DNA from: Methylomicrobium sp.
Lineage (GTDB): Bacteria; Pseudomonadota; Gammaproteobacteria; Methylococcales; Methylomonadaceae
Assembly: GCA_018333785.1 (NCBI GenBank)
Contig: JAGXSU010000149.1
Coordinates: 1 to 44,991, forward strand
Length of the DNA stretch: 44,991 nt
Reading direction: 5' to 3'
Positions 8,329 to 16,821 of the stretch are shown here, piece by piece (within the stretch, counting starts at the first letter, position 1; each line of letters begins with the position of its first letter). The notes beneath the pieces were generated by a model. The model saw nothing but the letters and a program-made list of their open reading frames with translations. It did not search any database and was not told the origin of the DNA. A program made the position numbers and the translations under genes.

Positions 8329-9732
8329 ATGCGTAGCGTCTGGAAACTGCTCATGATTCCGGTACTGCAATTGATAACATTATGTGTTCATGCAGATCAG
8401 GCAGGTTTGAATGCATTACACCACTGGATAGCGTCCGATCACACTCGAATGGTTTTTGATCTCACTGCTGCGTCTGATCAACAGGTTTTTTTACTGGATA
8501 ATCCGCCGCGCATGGTCATCGATTTCAAAAATGTCAGGTTATCAGGACCATTAGATCAACCTTCAAACAATCATCCTTTGTTTTCTAGAGTTAGAAGCGC
8601 TCTGCGTAACGACGGTGATTTGAGAGTGGTTATTGATTTGAAAAAATCAGGAACGCCCAGAGTTTCTCCTGTATCGGGTGGAAAAGATAAAGGCCATCAA
8701 TTAATAGTTGATTTTTTCCCCAAAGGCGTTGATCCGGATAAAGCATCCAAACCGCGTATGGCTAAAACGGTCCCGGCCAGTGAGGCGATATCAGTTGCTG
8801 TCACCAAAGAAACAGAGAAATCGGTTAAGGCAGAAAGTCAGGCCAAGAAGGATTCTATTTCTGAAAAACCTGTAACTTTGGTCGCGAAAGAACCTGCGCC
8901 GACTTCGGTTGAAAAAACGGCTTCACAAGCAGAAACGTTATCCGTAAAAAATGAAGTTGAGCCAAAGGAACCGCTTTTGCAAACAAAATCGGCTGCTGAA
9001 AGAGCCGGGGATATCGTTATCGCGATTGATGCCGGACATGGCGGTGAAGATCCCGGTGCTCATGGGCCAAAAGGTACGCATGAAAAAGAAGTGACTTTGG
9101 CAATTGCCAAAAAACTGGCCGGTATTATCAATGCTAAATCCGGAATGAAAGCGGTATTAGTCCGAAAAGGGGATTACTACATCAGTCTCAGAGAGCGTAT
9201 GAATATCGCTAGAGACGCCAATGCCGACTTATTCGTTTCAATACATGCCGATGCATTCCAGCAGGCCGATGTTCAAGGAGCCTCGGTTTTTACGCTGTCT
9301 ACTGCAGGGGCTAGTAATGAGGCTTCTCGTTGGCTGGCGGATCAGGAAAATGCAGCGGATTTGATCGGGGGCGTCAGCCTGGTTGATAAAGATGATGTGT
9401 TAGCCAAGGTTTTGCTTGATCTTTCCCAGACGGCTACCCAGGAAGCCAGTGTCAATGCAGCTTCTAGTGTTTTGAAGAGCTTAAAAAAAGCAGGTCAGGT
9501 TCACCAGAATGCTGTTCAAAAAGCCGAGTTTTTGGTCTTGAAATCACCGGATGTGCCTTCTATTTTGGTTGAGATGGCCTTTATTTCCAATCCGACAGAG
9601 GAAGAAAGGCTAAAGAAAAGTGCTTATCAGGATGCGTTAGCCAAAGCCGTGTTTAACGGTATCGATAGTTATTTCAAACATTATTCACCGATGGATACAC
9701 GCGTTGCAAGTACAGGCAGCGATAACCTATAA
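8329..9732 (+). CDS. amiB: N-acetylmuramoyl-L-alanine amidase with AMIN domain
   Basis: Periplasmic zinc amidase that splits septal peptidoglycan during daughter-cell separation. A signal peptide covers about residues 1-22 (ending CVHA). An AMIN domain at about 28-130 should direct it to the division site. A Lys/Glu/Ala-rich linker of roughly 90 residues follows. The Amidase_3 catalytic domain begins near 228: zinc ligands His237, Glu252 and His306, and catalytic Glu415 in ILVEMAFISNP. No LysM is visible at the C-terminus, unlike the Pseudomonas relative. Named amiB by its position between tsaE and mutL; amiC is the other usual name. Confidence 0.93.
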   Translation: MRSVWKLLMIPVLQLITLCVHADQAGLNALHHWIASDHTRMVFDLTAASDQQVFLLDNPPRMVIDFKNVRLSGPLDQPSNNHPLFSRVRSALRNDGDLRVVIDLKKSGTPRVSPVSGGKDKGHQLIVDFFPKGVDPDKASKPRMAKTVPASEAISVAVTKETEKSVKAESQAKKDSISEKPVTLVAKEPAPTSVEKTASQAETLSVKNEVEPKEPLLQTKSAAERAGDIVIAIDAGHGGEDPGAHGPKGTHEKEVTLAIAKKLAGIINAKSGMKAVLVRKGDYYISLRERMNIARDANADLFVSIHADAFQQADVQGASVFTLSTAGASNEASRWLADQENAADLIGGVSLVDKDDVLAKVLLDLSQTATQEASVNAASSVLKSLKKAGQVHQNAVQKAEFLVLKSPDVPSILVEMAFISNPTEEERLKKSAYQDALAKAVFNGIDSYFKHYSPMDTRVASTGSDNL

Positions 9733-9773
9733 GTTGAACCGGGTGTTTAGCCGGGAATAGTCAATAGCCTTAC

Positions 9774-9805
9774 AAAAAAAGGGCAAGTTCATCTTGAACT
9801 TGCCC
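9774..9805 (-). terminator. Rho-independent terminator of the PEP-CTERM gene
   Basis: GGGCAAGTTCA (9781-9791), loop TCT, TGAACTTGCCC (9795-9805): an 11-bp perfect stem. Read on the minus strand it is followed by seven T (9774-9780), right after the minus-strand gene ending at 9838. The stem may also end amiB transcripts from the other side, but there is no T-run in that direction. Confidence 0.85.
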
Positions 9806-9837
9806 TCCGCTCAGTTTAAGCAAGGGGATTGTATATT

Positions 9838-10635
9838 CTAAAAACCTGTTTTTTTCCTCCGTACCCCGCTCATACCGAATAAACCCAGTGACATCATCAG
9901 CAGGCAGCCTGCTTCCGGTACGTTAGCCGGCGGATCAACGATGATAGAATCATTGGCGCACATTTGAGTCCAATGAATATTGAAACTGGAACCGTTCCAG
10001 CCAGCCTGTCTCAGCAAATCAAGGCCTAAGCTTATTTCATAAAAATAGTGAGTGTCAGTTGACCATTGGCCATAACCGGTTTGCGCACCGCTAATAACCA
10101 TGTTCGTGATGCCTAACAACGTGCCAGCCATAATGGCGGTGGGGTGATCCGATTTTAAATAATCGGGGTTGTCATTCCACAAACCATAAGCCCACTGGTC
10201 AACCTGATATAAGCCATTAGCAACGCCAAAAGTATCCCATGCCGGTTTTACATTGATACCCACTTCATAAGTTCCATCCAAGCCGAAGTCGATGGCAAAG
10301 TCTCCGGCCCCGTAGCTGTTTTGTAAGGGATTGTTTGGTGTATTGGGATTGTGACCCGTTGCCATTGCGATGAATAAATGGGTGTCGGTGACATAGGCAT
10401 ATAAAGCTTCTGCATCATAAGCTTGACCGCCATAGCCGGGATTGAGATATTCTGATAGCTTTCCTGTCTGATCTTCAACCGTAGCATGAATACCCGGATT
10501 TGATGTCCAGTCATTTGCATTGCCATTACGTTTGATACCCCAATCACTTAAGTTGCCATCGACAGTGATGCTGGCTTGAACGGGTAACATCGAACTTGCT
10601 AATAAGGTGAGAATCACTGCAGTATTTTTAATCAT
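9838..10635 (-). CDS. PEP-CTERM sorted secreted protein
   Basis: A 265-residue exported protein. I use the ATG at 10635 with GGA eight bases upstream; the frame extends nine codons further but only to a TTG. A signal peptide covers residues 1-21 (ending VQA). The start of the mature protein, ITVDGNLSDWGI, resembles the opening of CBM9/DOMON-like sugar-binding domains, and the body is rich in W, Y, N and G. The C-terminus is a PEP-CTERM sorting signal: VPEAG, a hydrophobic stretch, then RRKK. The signal has A where P is most common. Such proteins are cut and sorted by an exosortase, which is not in this window. It has its own terminator and a sigma-54-like promoter. Confidence 0.88.
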   Translation of the reverse strand: MIKNTAVILTLLASSMLPVQASITVDGNLSDWGIKRNGNANDWTSNPGIHATVEDQTGKLSEYLNPGYGGQAYDAEALYAYVTDTHLFIAMATGHNPNTPNNPLQNSYGAGDFAIDFGLDGTYEVGINVKPAWDTFGVANGLYQVDQWAYGLWNDNPDYLKSDHPTAIMAGTLLGITNMVISGAQTGYGQWSTDTHYFYEISLGLDLLRQAGWNGSSFNIHWTQMCANDSIIVDPPANVPEAGCLLMMSLGLFGMSGVRRKKTGF

Positions 10636-10674
10636 GATTATTTTCCAGTAAAAAGTTTTCAATAATCAGTCATA

Positions 10675-10692
10675 CACAAAATTGATGCCAAT
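10675..10692 (-). promoter_or_regulatory. Sigma-54-like promoter upstream of the PEP-CTERM gene
   Basis: Read on the minus strand: TTGGCATCAATTTTGTG. Against TGGCACG-N4-TTGCW it keeps TGGCA at -24 and TTG at -12 with the right spacing, but has T in place of the -12 C. It lies about 40 bases before the chosen ATG, which would give a short leader. The match is imperfect, so this is a candidate only. Confidence 0.45.
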
Positions 10693-10784
10693 ATTGAAAA
10701 TGCTGGTTTTGCCTGACTCTTAGGCTAGAATTAGTAACCGGACTGACAGATACGTCATTTACGAAGTCAATCATGTCATGCAGG

Positions 10785-10798
10785 TCTGACATGTCAGA
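10785..10798. promoter_or_regulatory. 14-bp perfect palindrome, candidate activator site
   Basis: TCTGACATGTCAGA reads the same on both strands. It lies about 100 bases upstream of the sigma-54-like -24 element of the PEP-CTERM gene and about 95 bases before the sigma-54 activator gene. That is the usual distance for an enhancer-binding protein site. A looser TGAC-N6-GTCA pair is at 10744-10757. Confidence 0.5.
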
Positions 10799-10891
10799 TT
10801 GATTTTTGAAGGCTATTCAGGCGTTTGGCCTATTGATTTCAGTTCATCATTTTAGAGAGAAAACCTTTAGGGACTTAACTTCATTAGCGTT

Positions 10892-12304
10892 ATGTTAAAA
10901 AATTCAGTCACGCTTGAATCTTTATTAGAAACGCACGACACGCCTTTTGTGATAATCGACGCTGCGTTGAATGTGGTTGCAGTCAACAAGGCCTGGGAAT
11001 TGCATTTTGGCTTGAGCCGCGAGAGACGGATGAGCCTTCCTTGTTGCCATGAGGCGGGAAAGTGTCGGCATTCACAGCTGTTTAAGAGCATAGAACCCTA
11101 TGTGGGACTCTATACTGACAAGCTGGATAATCAAGAGCAACGCTTGTTAAGGGTACGAGGCTATCCGCTTCTTGACTCTGACGGTCAATTGTATCTGGGG
11201 GAATCGCTGATTATCTCGGGCACAACCAGTTCTGTGACCGAAAGCCCCAGAATGATCGGGGCATCGCCGGGTTTTTTGAAGCTTAAAACCCAATTGCAGC
11301 AAGCCGCCCAGTCGCATGCCGCAGTGATGCTAAACGGCGAGACCGGAACAGGAAAAGAGCTGGCTGCCGAGTACATTCACCGCCAGTCAAAAAATGCCAA
11401 TGGAGAGTTTGTTGTTGTTGATTGCACCATACTCAATGAAGACTTGTTTGAAAGTGAGCTTTTCGGTCATGAAAAAGGCTCATTTACCGGTGCGGCAGGC
11501 GCAAAAAAAGGCTTGTTCGAGCTGGCAAATCAGGGAACTTTGTTTCTGGATGAGATTGGTGAATTGCCGCTGTCATTGCAACCCAAGCTTTTAAGAGCGC
11601 TTGAGAGTGGTCAATTTAGGCGGGTCGGTGGCACGGCGACGTTAAAATCCACTGTCAGAGTGGTAAGTGCTACTCACCGTAACCTGGCAGCCATGGTTAA
11701 GGAAGGCCGATTCAGGGAGGATTTATTTTACCGGCTCGCTGTTTTTCCGATTGAAATTCCCCCGTTAAGAGACAGAAGTGAAGACATGCCTTTATTGGTA
11801 CAGCATTTGCTTGAGCAAATCAGTCAAAAAGAAAACCTTACGTTAAGAATTTCTATTGATGCATTGATGAAATTGAGCAATCACAAATGGCCGGGAAATA
11901 TTCGTGAGCTTAAAAACTGCTTACAATTGGCAGCTAGTCTTTGCAAAAATGATCAAATAGAAGCGTTAGATGTTCTTATTATGCGGCGTCAATCTCAAGA
12001 CCCAAGCTTTGGCTTTTCGAAATTGGATAGAAGAGGGCTGCCGGTGGATCAACCGTCCAGGATGACTGCTATCAATGAAAGTGCCCGTCATATTGACGGT
12101 AACTTCTCAGGAACTAGCGCGCTCAATGGTTTTACAGACTCCGGGCTGGAGAGTAAGAACCTGACGCCAATGGAAAGTATGGAAGCCGAGTTCATAAGAC
12201 AGTTGATCAGTAAATACCAGGGCAATCGTAAATTGATTGCGACTGAAATGAATGTCAGTGAAAGAACGTTGTATAGAAAACTTAATCGTTTGAATTTAAA
12301 TTGA
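10892..12304 (+). CDS. PAS-domain sigma-54-dependent transcriptional activator
   Basis: A 470-residue enhancer-binding protein. Residues 10-110 form a PAS-like sensor instead of a receiver domain, with an unusual Cys/His cluster: C51, C52, H53, C58, H60. The AAA+ domain follows with Walker A GETGTGKE (149-156), the sigma-54-contacting loop GSFTGA (196-201; most members have GAFTGA) and Walker B LFLDEIGE. A Fis-type helix-turn-helix closes the protein (GNRKLIATEMNVSERTLYRK). It is divergent from the PEP-CTERM gene, which makes that gene a likely target. The stop overlaps or abuts the HDOD gene, suggesting co-transcription. Confidence 0.92.
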   Translation: MLKNSVTLESLLETHDTPFVIIDAALNVVAVNKAWELHFGLSRERRMSLPCCHEAGKCRHSQLFKSIEPYVGLYTDKLDNQEQRLLRVRGYPLLDSDGQLYLGESLIISGTTSSVTESPRMIGASPGFLKLKTQLQQAAQSHAAVMLNGETGTGKELAAEYIHRQSKNANGEFVVVDCTILNEDLFESELFGHEKGSFTGAAGAKKGLFELANQGTLFLDEIGELPLSLQPKLLRALESGQFRRVGGTATLKSTVRVVSATHRNLAAMVKEGRFREDLFYRLAVFPIEIPPLRDRSEDMPLLVQHLLEQISQKENLTLRISIDALMKLSNHKWPGNIRELKNCLQLAASLCKNDQIEALDVLIMRRQSQDPSFGFSKLDRRGLPVDQPSRMTAINESARHIDGNFSGTSALNGFTDSGLESKNLTPMESMEAEFIRQLISKYQGNRKLIATEMNVSERTLYRKLNRLNLN

Positions 12305-12315
12305 AATGGCCGGAT

Positions 12316-13245
12316 ATGATGGATGCAACTTTAATTAATTGGACACTTTCGAATATTGCCGCTCCGCTTGAGCATTTTTCGCATCCTTCAGATATGCGCA
12401 GTGCAGTTTCAAAAATTAAAGAACTGCCGCCATTGCCGGGCATTGCGGACAAAGTCATAAAATTGGCTGCCGATCCTCTGGCTGATGCCACCAGGTTAGG
12501 GGCTATTATTGAACTGGACCCCATACTAACAACGCAGGTTATTCGCTGGGCCAGTTCTCCTCTTTATGGCTACCGGGGCAAGATTACTACGGTTAAAGAA
12601 GCTATCAGTCGTGTATTGGGTTTTGATTTCGTGATGAATCTGGCTTTGGGTTTAAGCGCATTGCAACCGCTTCGGGCCCCTAAACACGGCGTTATCGGCA
12701 CTGAAATGCTGTGGATACAGGCCCTGGCGGGAACGCGCCTGATCAAGCTGCTTAACCGGCATCTGACGCAGGAGAAACAAACACGACCTGACGTCTTGTT
12801 TTTGTCGGCGCTGATGCATAACATCGGATTTCCTCTGCTCGGACATGAATTTCCGGAAGAATTTCTCTATCTGAATAAAATCATTTCAGTCAATCCCACT
12901 TTGAATACTTATAAAGTCGAGCAGTTTGCTTTTGGTGTTGATCATACGCAGTTAGGTGCTTGGTTAATGACCAGTTGGGCGATGCCCAAACCCATACTTG
13001 ATATTGTTTACCACCACCATAACCCCTATTACCGGGGCGAGCATTATGTGCTCAATCTTCTTGTTTATTTAACGGATTCCTTGTTGGGTACGCTGGGGAT
13101 TGGGGATGCCCAGAATCAACAGTGTGAGGATGAAGTCTTCGTTGAGTTGGGCTTGGATGTAAAATTCTGCGAATCCGCTTTGAATGACATTAACGCCGTA
13201 TTGCCTGATATCAAGGCGACAGCGGCGAGCCTGGTGGGTCGTTGA
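12316..13245 (+). CDS. HDOD domain protein
   Basis: About 309 residues. The block ELPPLPGIADKVIKLAADP and the following helices are typical of HDOD, a non-catalytic relative of HD phosphohydrolases used as a signalling scaffold, often near GGDEF and chemotaxis genes. The later part keeps HNIGFPLLGHEFPEEF and YHHHNPYYRG, HD-like elements. Start: the frame opens at TTG 12301 inside the upstream stop, but ATG 12316 (followed by a second ATG) is more likely; neither has a strong ribosome binding site. It is coupled to the sigma-54 activator gene, so the two may share a pathway. Confidence 0.88.
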   Translation: MMDATLINWTLSNIAAPLEHFSHPSDMRSAVSKIKELPPLPGIADKVIKLAADPLADATRLGAIIELDPILTTQVIRWASSPLYGYRGKITTVKEAISRVLGFDFVMNLALGLSALQPLRAPKHGVIGTEMLWIQALAGTRLIKLLNRHLTQEKQTRPDVLFLSALMHNIGFPLLGHEFPEEFLYLNKIISVNPTLNTYKVEQFAFGVDHTQLGAWLMTSWAMPKPILDIVYHHHNPYYRGEHYVLNLLVYLTDSLLGTLGIGDAQNQQCEDEVFVELGLDVKFCESALNDINAVLPDIKATAASLVGR

Positions 13246-13422
13246 TGTCAGGTGAAAATGCCGTCAAGCCGCCGTGGATGCATCTTCGGCGTTCATTGCA
13301 AGGCATACGCGACCCCGCAAAGCCTCATTAAAGGTTAAAACTGGGAATTGCTGACCCCCTAAATCAGAACTACATTCAAAGGTCACTTCAGATAAAATAG
13401 TCGTTTTTGGATTAGCTGTTCT

Positions 13423-15240
13423 ATGCGTATACACGCGCTTCCTACCCAACTTGTCAATCAAATTGCTGCCGGAGAAGTGGTTGAAAGACCGGCTTCTGTC
13501 GTTAAAGAATTGGTTGAAAATTGTTTCGACGCCGGTGCCAGGCAGATCTCTATCGATATTGAACAAGGCGGAGCCAGACTGATAAAAATCAGGGATGATG
13601 GTTGTGGAATAGATAAGGACGATCTGCCGCTGGCGTTGTCCCGACACGCGACCAGCAAAATAGCTTCACTGGATGATTTGGAACATGTTGCGACCATGGG
13701 TTTTCGGGGCGAAGCCTTGCCCAGCATTAGCTCGGTAGCCCGGCTCACACTTATTTCAAGAACGCCGGAGGCCGATTGCGCCTGGCGCGTTTCAGCAGAT
13801 GGTACGGAAACTGATTTTGATCCGCAGCCGGATCCCCATCCACCAGGAACAACCGTGGATGTGCGCGACCTGTTTTACAATACACCGGCGCGCCGTAAAT
13901 TTCTTAAAGCCGAAAAAACCGAATTTGCACACATTGAAACATTGATAAAACGGATGGCGTTAAGCCGATTCGAAATGGGTTTTAAATTAACCCATAATCA
14001 AAAGGAAGTGTTCAATTTGAAACCCGCACTGACTGACGAACAGCAAGAACACAGAATTGCCGATGTTTGCGGATCGGCGTTTATCGAGAATTCAATCAAA
14101 ATCGATTTTGCCGCTTCCGGTCTGCAATTGTCGGGTTGGGTGGGTTTGCCTACGTTTTCACGTAGTCAACAGGATATGCAGTTTTTTTATGTCAATGGCC
14201 GACTGGTTAAAGATAAACTGGTGTCTCATGCCGTCAAGCAAGCCTATCAGGATGTACTTTACCAGGGGCGGCATCCTGTGTTTGTACTTTATCTTGCCCT
14301 GGATCCGGCTTTGGTTGATGTCAATGCGCATCCGGCCAAATTGGAAGTCCGGTTTCGTGAAGGGCGTTTGGTTCATGATTTTCTATTTCAAGCCTTGCAC
14401 CGGTCATTGGCTGATATTCGCCCGGAACATCGGGTGACTCAGATCGATACCGTTGACGATGCTTATCCCGTTGAAAAAAGTACCGCTGCCCGCGAAGCTC
14501 AACCGCCACGGAGAGACTCGGGTTATTCTTCACGACCTCAGCAGGCACCGCTTCCAATCCATGTGGAAGAGCAGATACAAGCCTACACCGCCCTTTATCC
14601 GAGATCGATAAATCAGGCGCCTGCCGAGATCAGGCATCAGCAAGTCAACCAGACCAAGCCTCCCTTGGGCTATGCCATCGCGCATTTGCATAATATTTTT
14701 ATTCTTGCGGAAACTCCCTCCGGCATTATTTTGGTTGATACCCATGCGGCCCATGAGCGAGTGACTTATGAACGGCTTAAAAAGCAATTTGTGCAAGGCA
14801 GTATTGTCAGCCAGCCATTATTATTGCCGATCACGATTCAAGTGACCGGCATCGAAGCCGAATTGGCTGAAGATCAGCATGACTTCTTTTATCAGCTGGG
14901 TTTCGATATCAATCGCTCGGGCCCGGAAAATATCATTTTACGATCCGTGCCTGCACTTTTGGTTGGCGGGGACATGGAGGCATTGATCCGTGATGTGTTA
15001 GCTGATTTTATCGAGCACGAAGCGAGCCTGAAGATTGAGGAAAAAATCAATGAAATTCTGGCTGCAGCCGCCTGTCACGGTGCTGTCAGGGCCGGACGTA
15101 AACTGACCATCGACGAAATGAATGCATTGTTGAGAGATATGGAACAAACAGAAAGAATCGGGCAATGCAATCATGGCCGTCCCACCTGGGTTGAATTGAC
15201 TACGTCCGACTTGGACAAGTTTTTTTTAAGAGGTCAGTAG
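13423..15240 (+). CDS. mutL: DNA mismatch repair protein MutL
   Basis: Couples MutS mismatch recognition to strand removal. 605 residues. The GHKL ATPase motifs are complete: E29 and N33 in KELVENCFDAGA, DDGCGI, and GFRGEAL. The middle part (about 340-405) is a Pro/Gln-rich linker. The C-terminal dimerisation domain holds an endonuclease-type metal site: D439-T-H-A-x2-E445-x4-E450, with ACHGAVRAG (550-558) and CNHGRP (582-587). E. coli MutL lacks this; Pseudomonas MutL has it. The ATG is the family's normal start. The miaA ribosome binding site lies inside the end of this gene, so mutL and miaA are translationally linked. Confidence 0.97.
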   Translation: MRIHALPTQLVNQIAAGEVVERPASVVKELVENCFDAGARQISIDIEQGGARLIKIRDDGCGIDKDDLPLALSRHATSKIASLDDLEHVATMGFRGEALPSISSVARLTLISRTPEADCAWRVSADGTETDFDPQPDPHPPGTTVDVRDLFYNTPARRKFLKAEKTEFAHIETLIKRMALSRFEMGFKLTHNQKEVFNLKPALTDEQQEHRIADVCGSAFIENSIKIDFAASGLQLSGWVGLPTFSRSQQDMQFFYVNGRLVKDKLVSHAVKQAYQDVLYQGRHPVFVLYLALDPALVDVNAHPAKLEVRFREGRLVHDFLFQALHRSLADIRPEHRVTQIDTVDDAYPVEKSTAAREAQPPRRDSGYSSRPQQAPLPIHVEEQIQAYTALYPRSINQAPAEIRHQQVNQTKPPLGYAIAHLHNIFILAETPSGIILVDTHAAHERVTYERLKKQFVQGSIVSQPLLLPITIQVTGIEAELAEDQHDFFYQLGFDINRSGPENIILRSVPALLVGGDMEALIRDVLADFIEHEASLKIEEKINEILAAAACHGAVRAGRKLTIDEMNALLRDMEQTERIGQCNHGRPTWVELTTSDLDKFFLRGQ

Positions 15241-15242
15241 TC

Positions 15243-16181
15243 TTGCATAAACATGAACAAGCGACCGTGATTGGCATCATGGGGCCGACCGCATCGGGAA
15301 AGTCGGCTTTGGCAATGCAACTGGCGAGGCGTTTGAACGGCGAAATAATCAGTGTCGACTCGGCTCTTGTTTATAAAGGGATGGATATAGGTACGGCTAA
15401 ACCCGGTTTGGCTGAGCGGGCTGAAATTCCGCATCATCTGATTGATATAATCGATCCTGCCGAATCGTTTTCAACAGGTGCATTCCGGAATCAGGCACTG
15501 AGCTTGATTGATCAGATTATGGCGCGTGGCAAACTGCCGATTCTGGTGGGCGGCACCATGTTGTATTTCAATGCGTTGACCCAAGGTTTGGCGCAATTGC
15601 CGGTAGCCGATGAGGCAGTCAGAAACCGGTTGGATAAAGACTGCCGGGAATTGGGCAAAGAGGAGATGCACCGGCGGCTTGCTCTCGTTGATCCGGCTGC
15701 GGCTCAGCGTATTCATCCTAATGATCCGCAGCGTGTCCAGCGGGCATTGGAAGTCTATGAGCTAACCGGCACTCCGATCAGCGAATTGATCAAGGCCGGG
15801 CAAGCCAATAGTTTTCCTTTTAAAATGACTAAAATCATTGTTGCCCCGGATGACCGTAAGCTGCTTCATCAGATGATTGCACAACGTTTTATGCAGATGC
15901 TGGATCAGGGGTTTATCGACGAAGTGCAAGGCCTTTTTTCTCGAGACGACCTGAACGAAAAATTGCCTTCGATCAGAGCCGTAGGTTATCGTCAGATTTG
16001 GTCTTATCTTAAAGGCGAATACGACTACGCCACGATGGTAGAAAAAGGCATTGCTGCCACACGTCAGTTAGCCAAGCGTCAGTTTACCTGGCTACGCAGG
16101 GAATCGGATGCGCATTGGTTTGAATCGGCAGAGGAAAAGCTGGTAGAGCAGGTCGTGCAGTATTTAAGGCCTGATCTGTAA
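15243..16181 (+). CDS. miaA: tRNA dimethylallyltransferase MiaA
   Basis: Transfers dimethylallyl from DMAPP to N6 of A37 in tRNAs that read UNN codons. 312 residues, normal. P-loop GPTASGKS at 14-21, then SVDSALVYKGMDIGTAKP, the usual substrate block. The start is a TTG at 15243 supported by AGAGGT eight bases upstream within mutL; the nearby ATG is out of frame and the next in-frame ATG would cut into the P-loop. In E. coli hfq follows; here the downstream gene is unrelated. Confidence 0.96.
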   Translation: MHKHEQATVIGIMGPTASGKSALAMQLARRLNGEIISVDSALVYKGMDIGTAKPGLAERAEIPHHLIDIIDPAESFSTGAFRNQALSLIDQIMARGKLPILVGGTMLYFNALTQGLAQLPVADEAVRNRLDKDCRELGKEEMHRRLALVDPAAAQRIHPNDPQRVQRALEVYELTGTPISELIKAGQANSFPFKMTKIIVAPDDRKLLHQMIAQRFMQMLDQGFIDEVQGLFSRDDLNEKLPSIRAVGYRQIWSYLKGEYDYATMVEKGIAATRQLAKRQFTWLRRESDAHWFESAEEKLVEQVVQYLRPDL

Positions 16182-16230
16182 TGGCGCTTATGATTTGAAT
16201 CCAAGATTACCCACGTCTGTCGCCATTTTT
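16180..16230 (+). terminator. Possible terminator after miaA
   Basis: AATGGCG (16180-16186) can pair with CGCCATT (16221-16227), which runs into TTTTT. The 34-base loop is long for an intrinsic terminator, so support is weak. Confidence 0.3.
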
Positions 16231-16297
16231 GTTAGGCGAACTGAGGCTTAAAACTATAAAATACCCGATTTTAAAGTTCAACTTACTCGAGATAGAT

Positions 16298-16705
16298 ATG
16301 AATCAAGAAACCATAAACCTCATACAAAATTACTACAACGCTTTCAATTCGGGTGATATGGATACTTTTTTAAGCCTGTTGACGGACGATGTGGTACATG
16401 ACATCAATCAAGGCGACCGTCAAGTCGGTAAAGCAGCGTTTAGACAGTTCATGGCCTGTATGAATAATAACTATAAAGAACAGTTGGTTGATATGGTAAT
16501 CATGGCATCAGCAGACGGACAGCGGGCAGCGGCTGAGTTTGTGGTTTTGGGCGAATATTTAAAAACAGATGAAGGTTTGCCGGAAGCGGAAGGTCAGAAA
16601 TACCGTTTGCCCGCAGGTGCTTTTTTTGAAATCCGCGACAATAAAGTGGCCCGTATTACCAACTATTACAATCTGAAAGATTGGATTGCTCAAGTTAGCG
16701 GTTAA
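16298..16705 (+). CDS. NTF2/SnoaL-like protein, ketosteroid isomerase-related
   Basis: A 135-residue protein starting MNQETINLIQNYYNAFNSGD. This opening, then DDVVHDINQGDRQVGKAAFRQFM and a closing strand KVARITNYYNLKDW, is the cone-shaped NTF2-like fold of the SnoaL/ketosteroid isomerase group. The frame extends 23 codons upstream to a TTG, but the family starts at this ATG. Substrate unknown. It stands alone between miaA and pncC, with a large hairpin downstream. Confidence 0.8.
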   Translation: MNQETINLIQNYYNAFNSGDMDTFLSLLTDDVVHDINQGDRQVGKAAFRQFMACMNNNYKEQLVDMVIMASADGQRAAAEFVVLGEYLKTDEGLPEAEGQKYRLPAGAFFEIRDNKVARITNYYNLKDWIAQVSG

Positions 16706-16711
16706 TCAGGA

Positions 16712-16767
16712 AACCGGTAACGAGGAGATGCGCAGGGATATAGCCTGCTCATCTCTTCAGGCCGGTT
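16712..16767. repeat. 56-base long hairpin between genes
   Basis: Three stacked helices: AACCGG/CCGGTT (16712-16717 with 16762-16767), GAGGAGATG/CATCTCTTC (16722-16730 with 16750-16758, one G-T pair) and GCAGG/CCTGC (16732-16736 with 16744-16748), loop GATATAG. About 20 base pairs in total. No T-run follows on either strand, so it is not a classical terminator. Confidence 0.65.
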
Positions 16768-16821
16768 CATGCAACGATTATTCATCTGATAATCCTCATT
16801 CATTATCTCCCATCAGGCTAA

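Noticed and set aside
13264-13647. Minus-strand frame of 127 residues across the mutL start
   Set aside because: It overlaps the well-supported mutL N-terminus and has no ribosome binding site or recognisable family.
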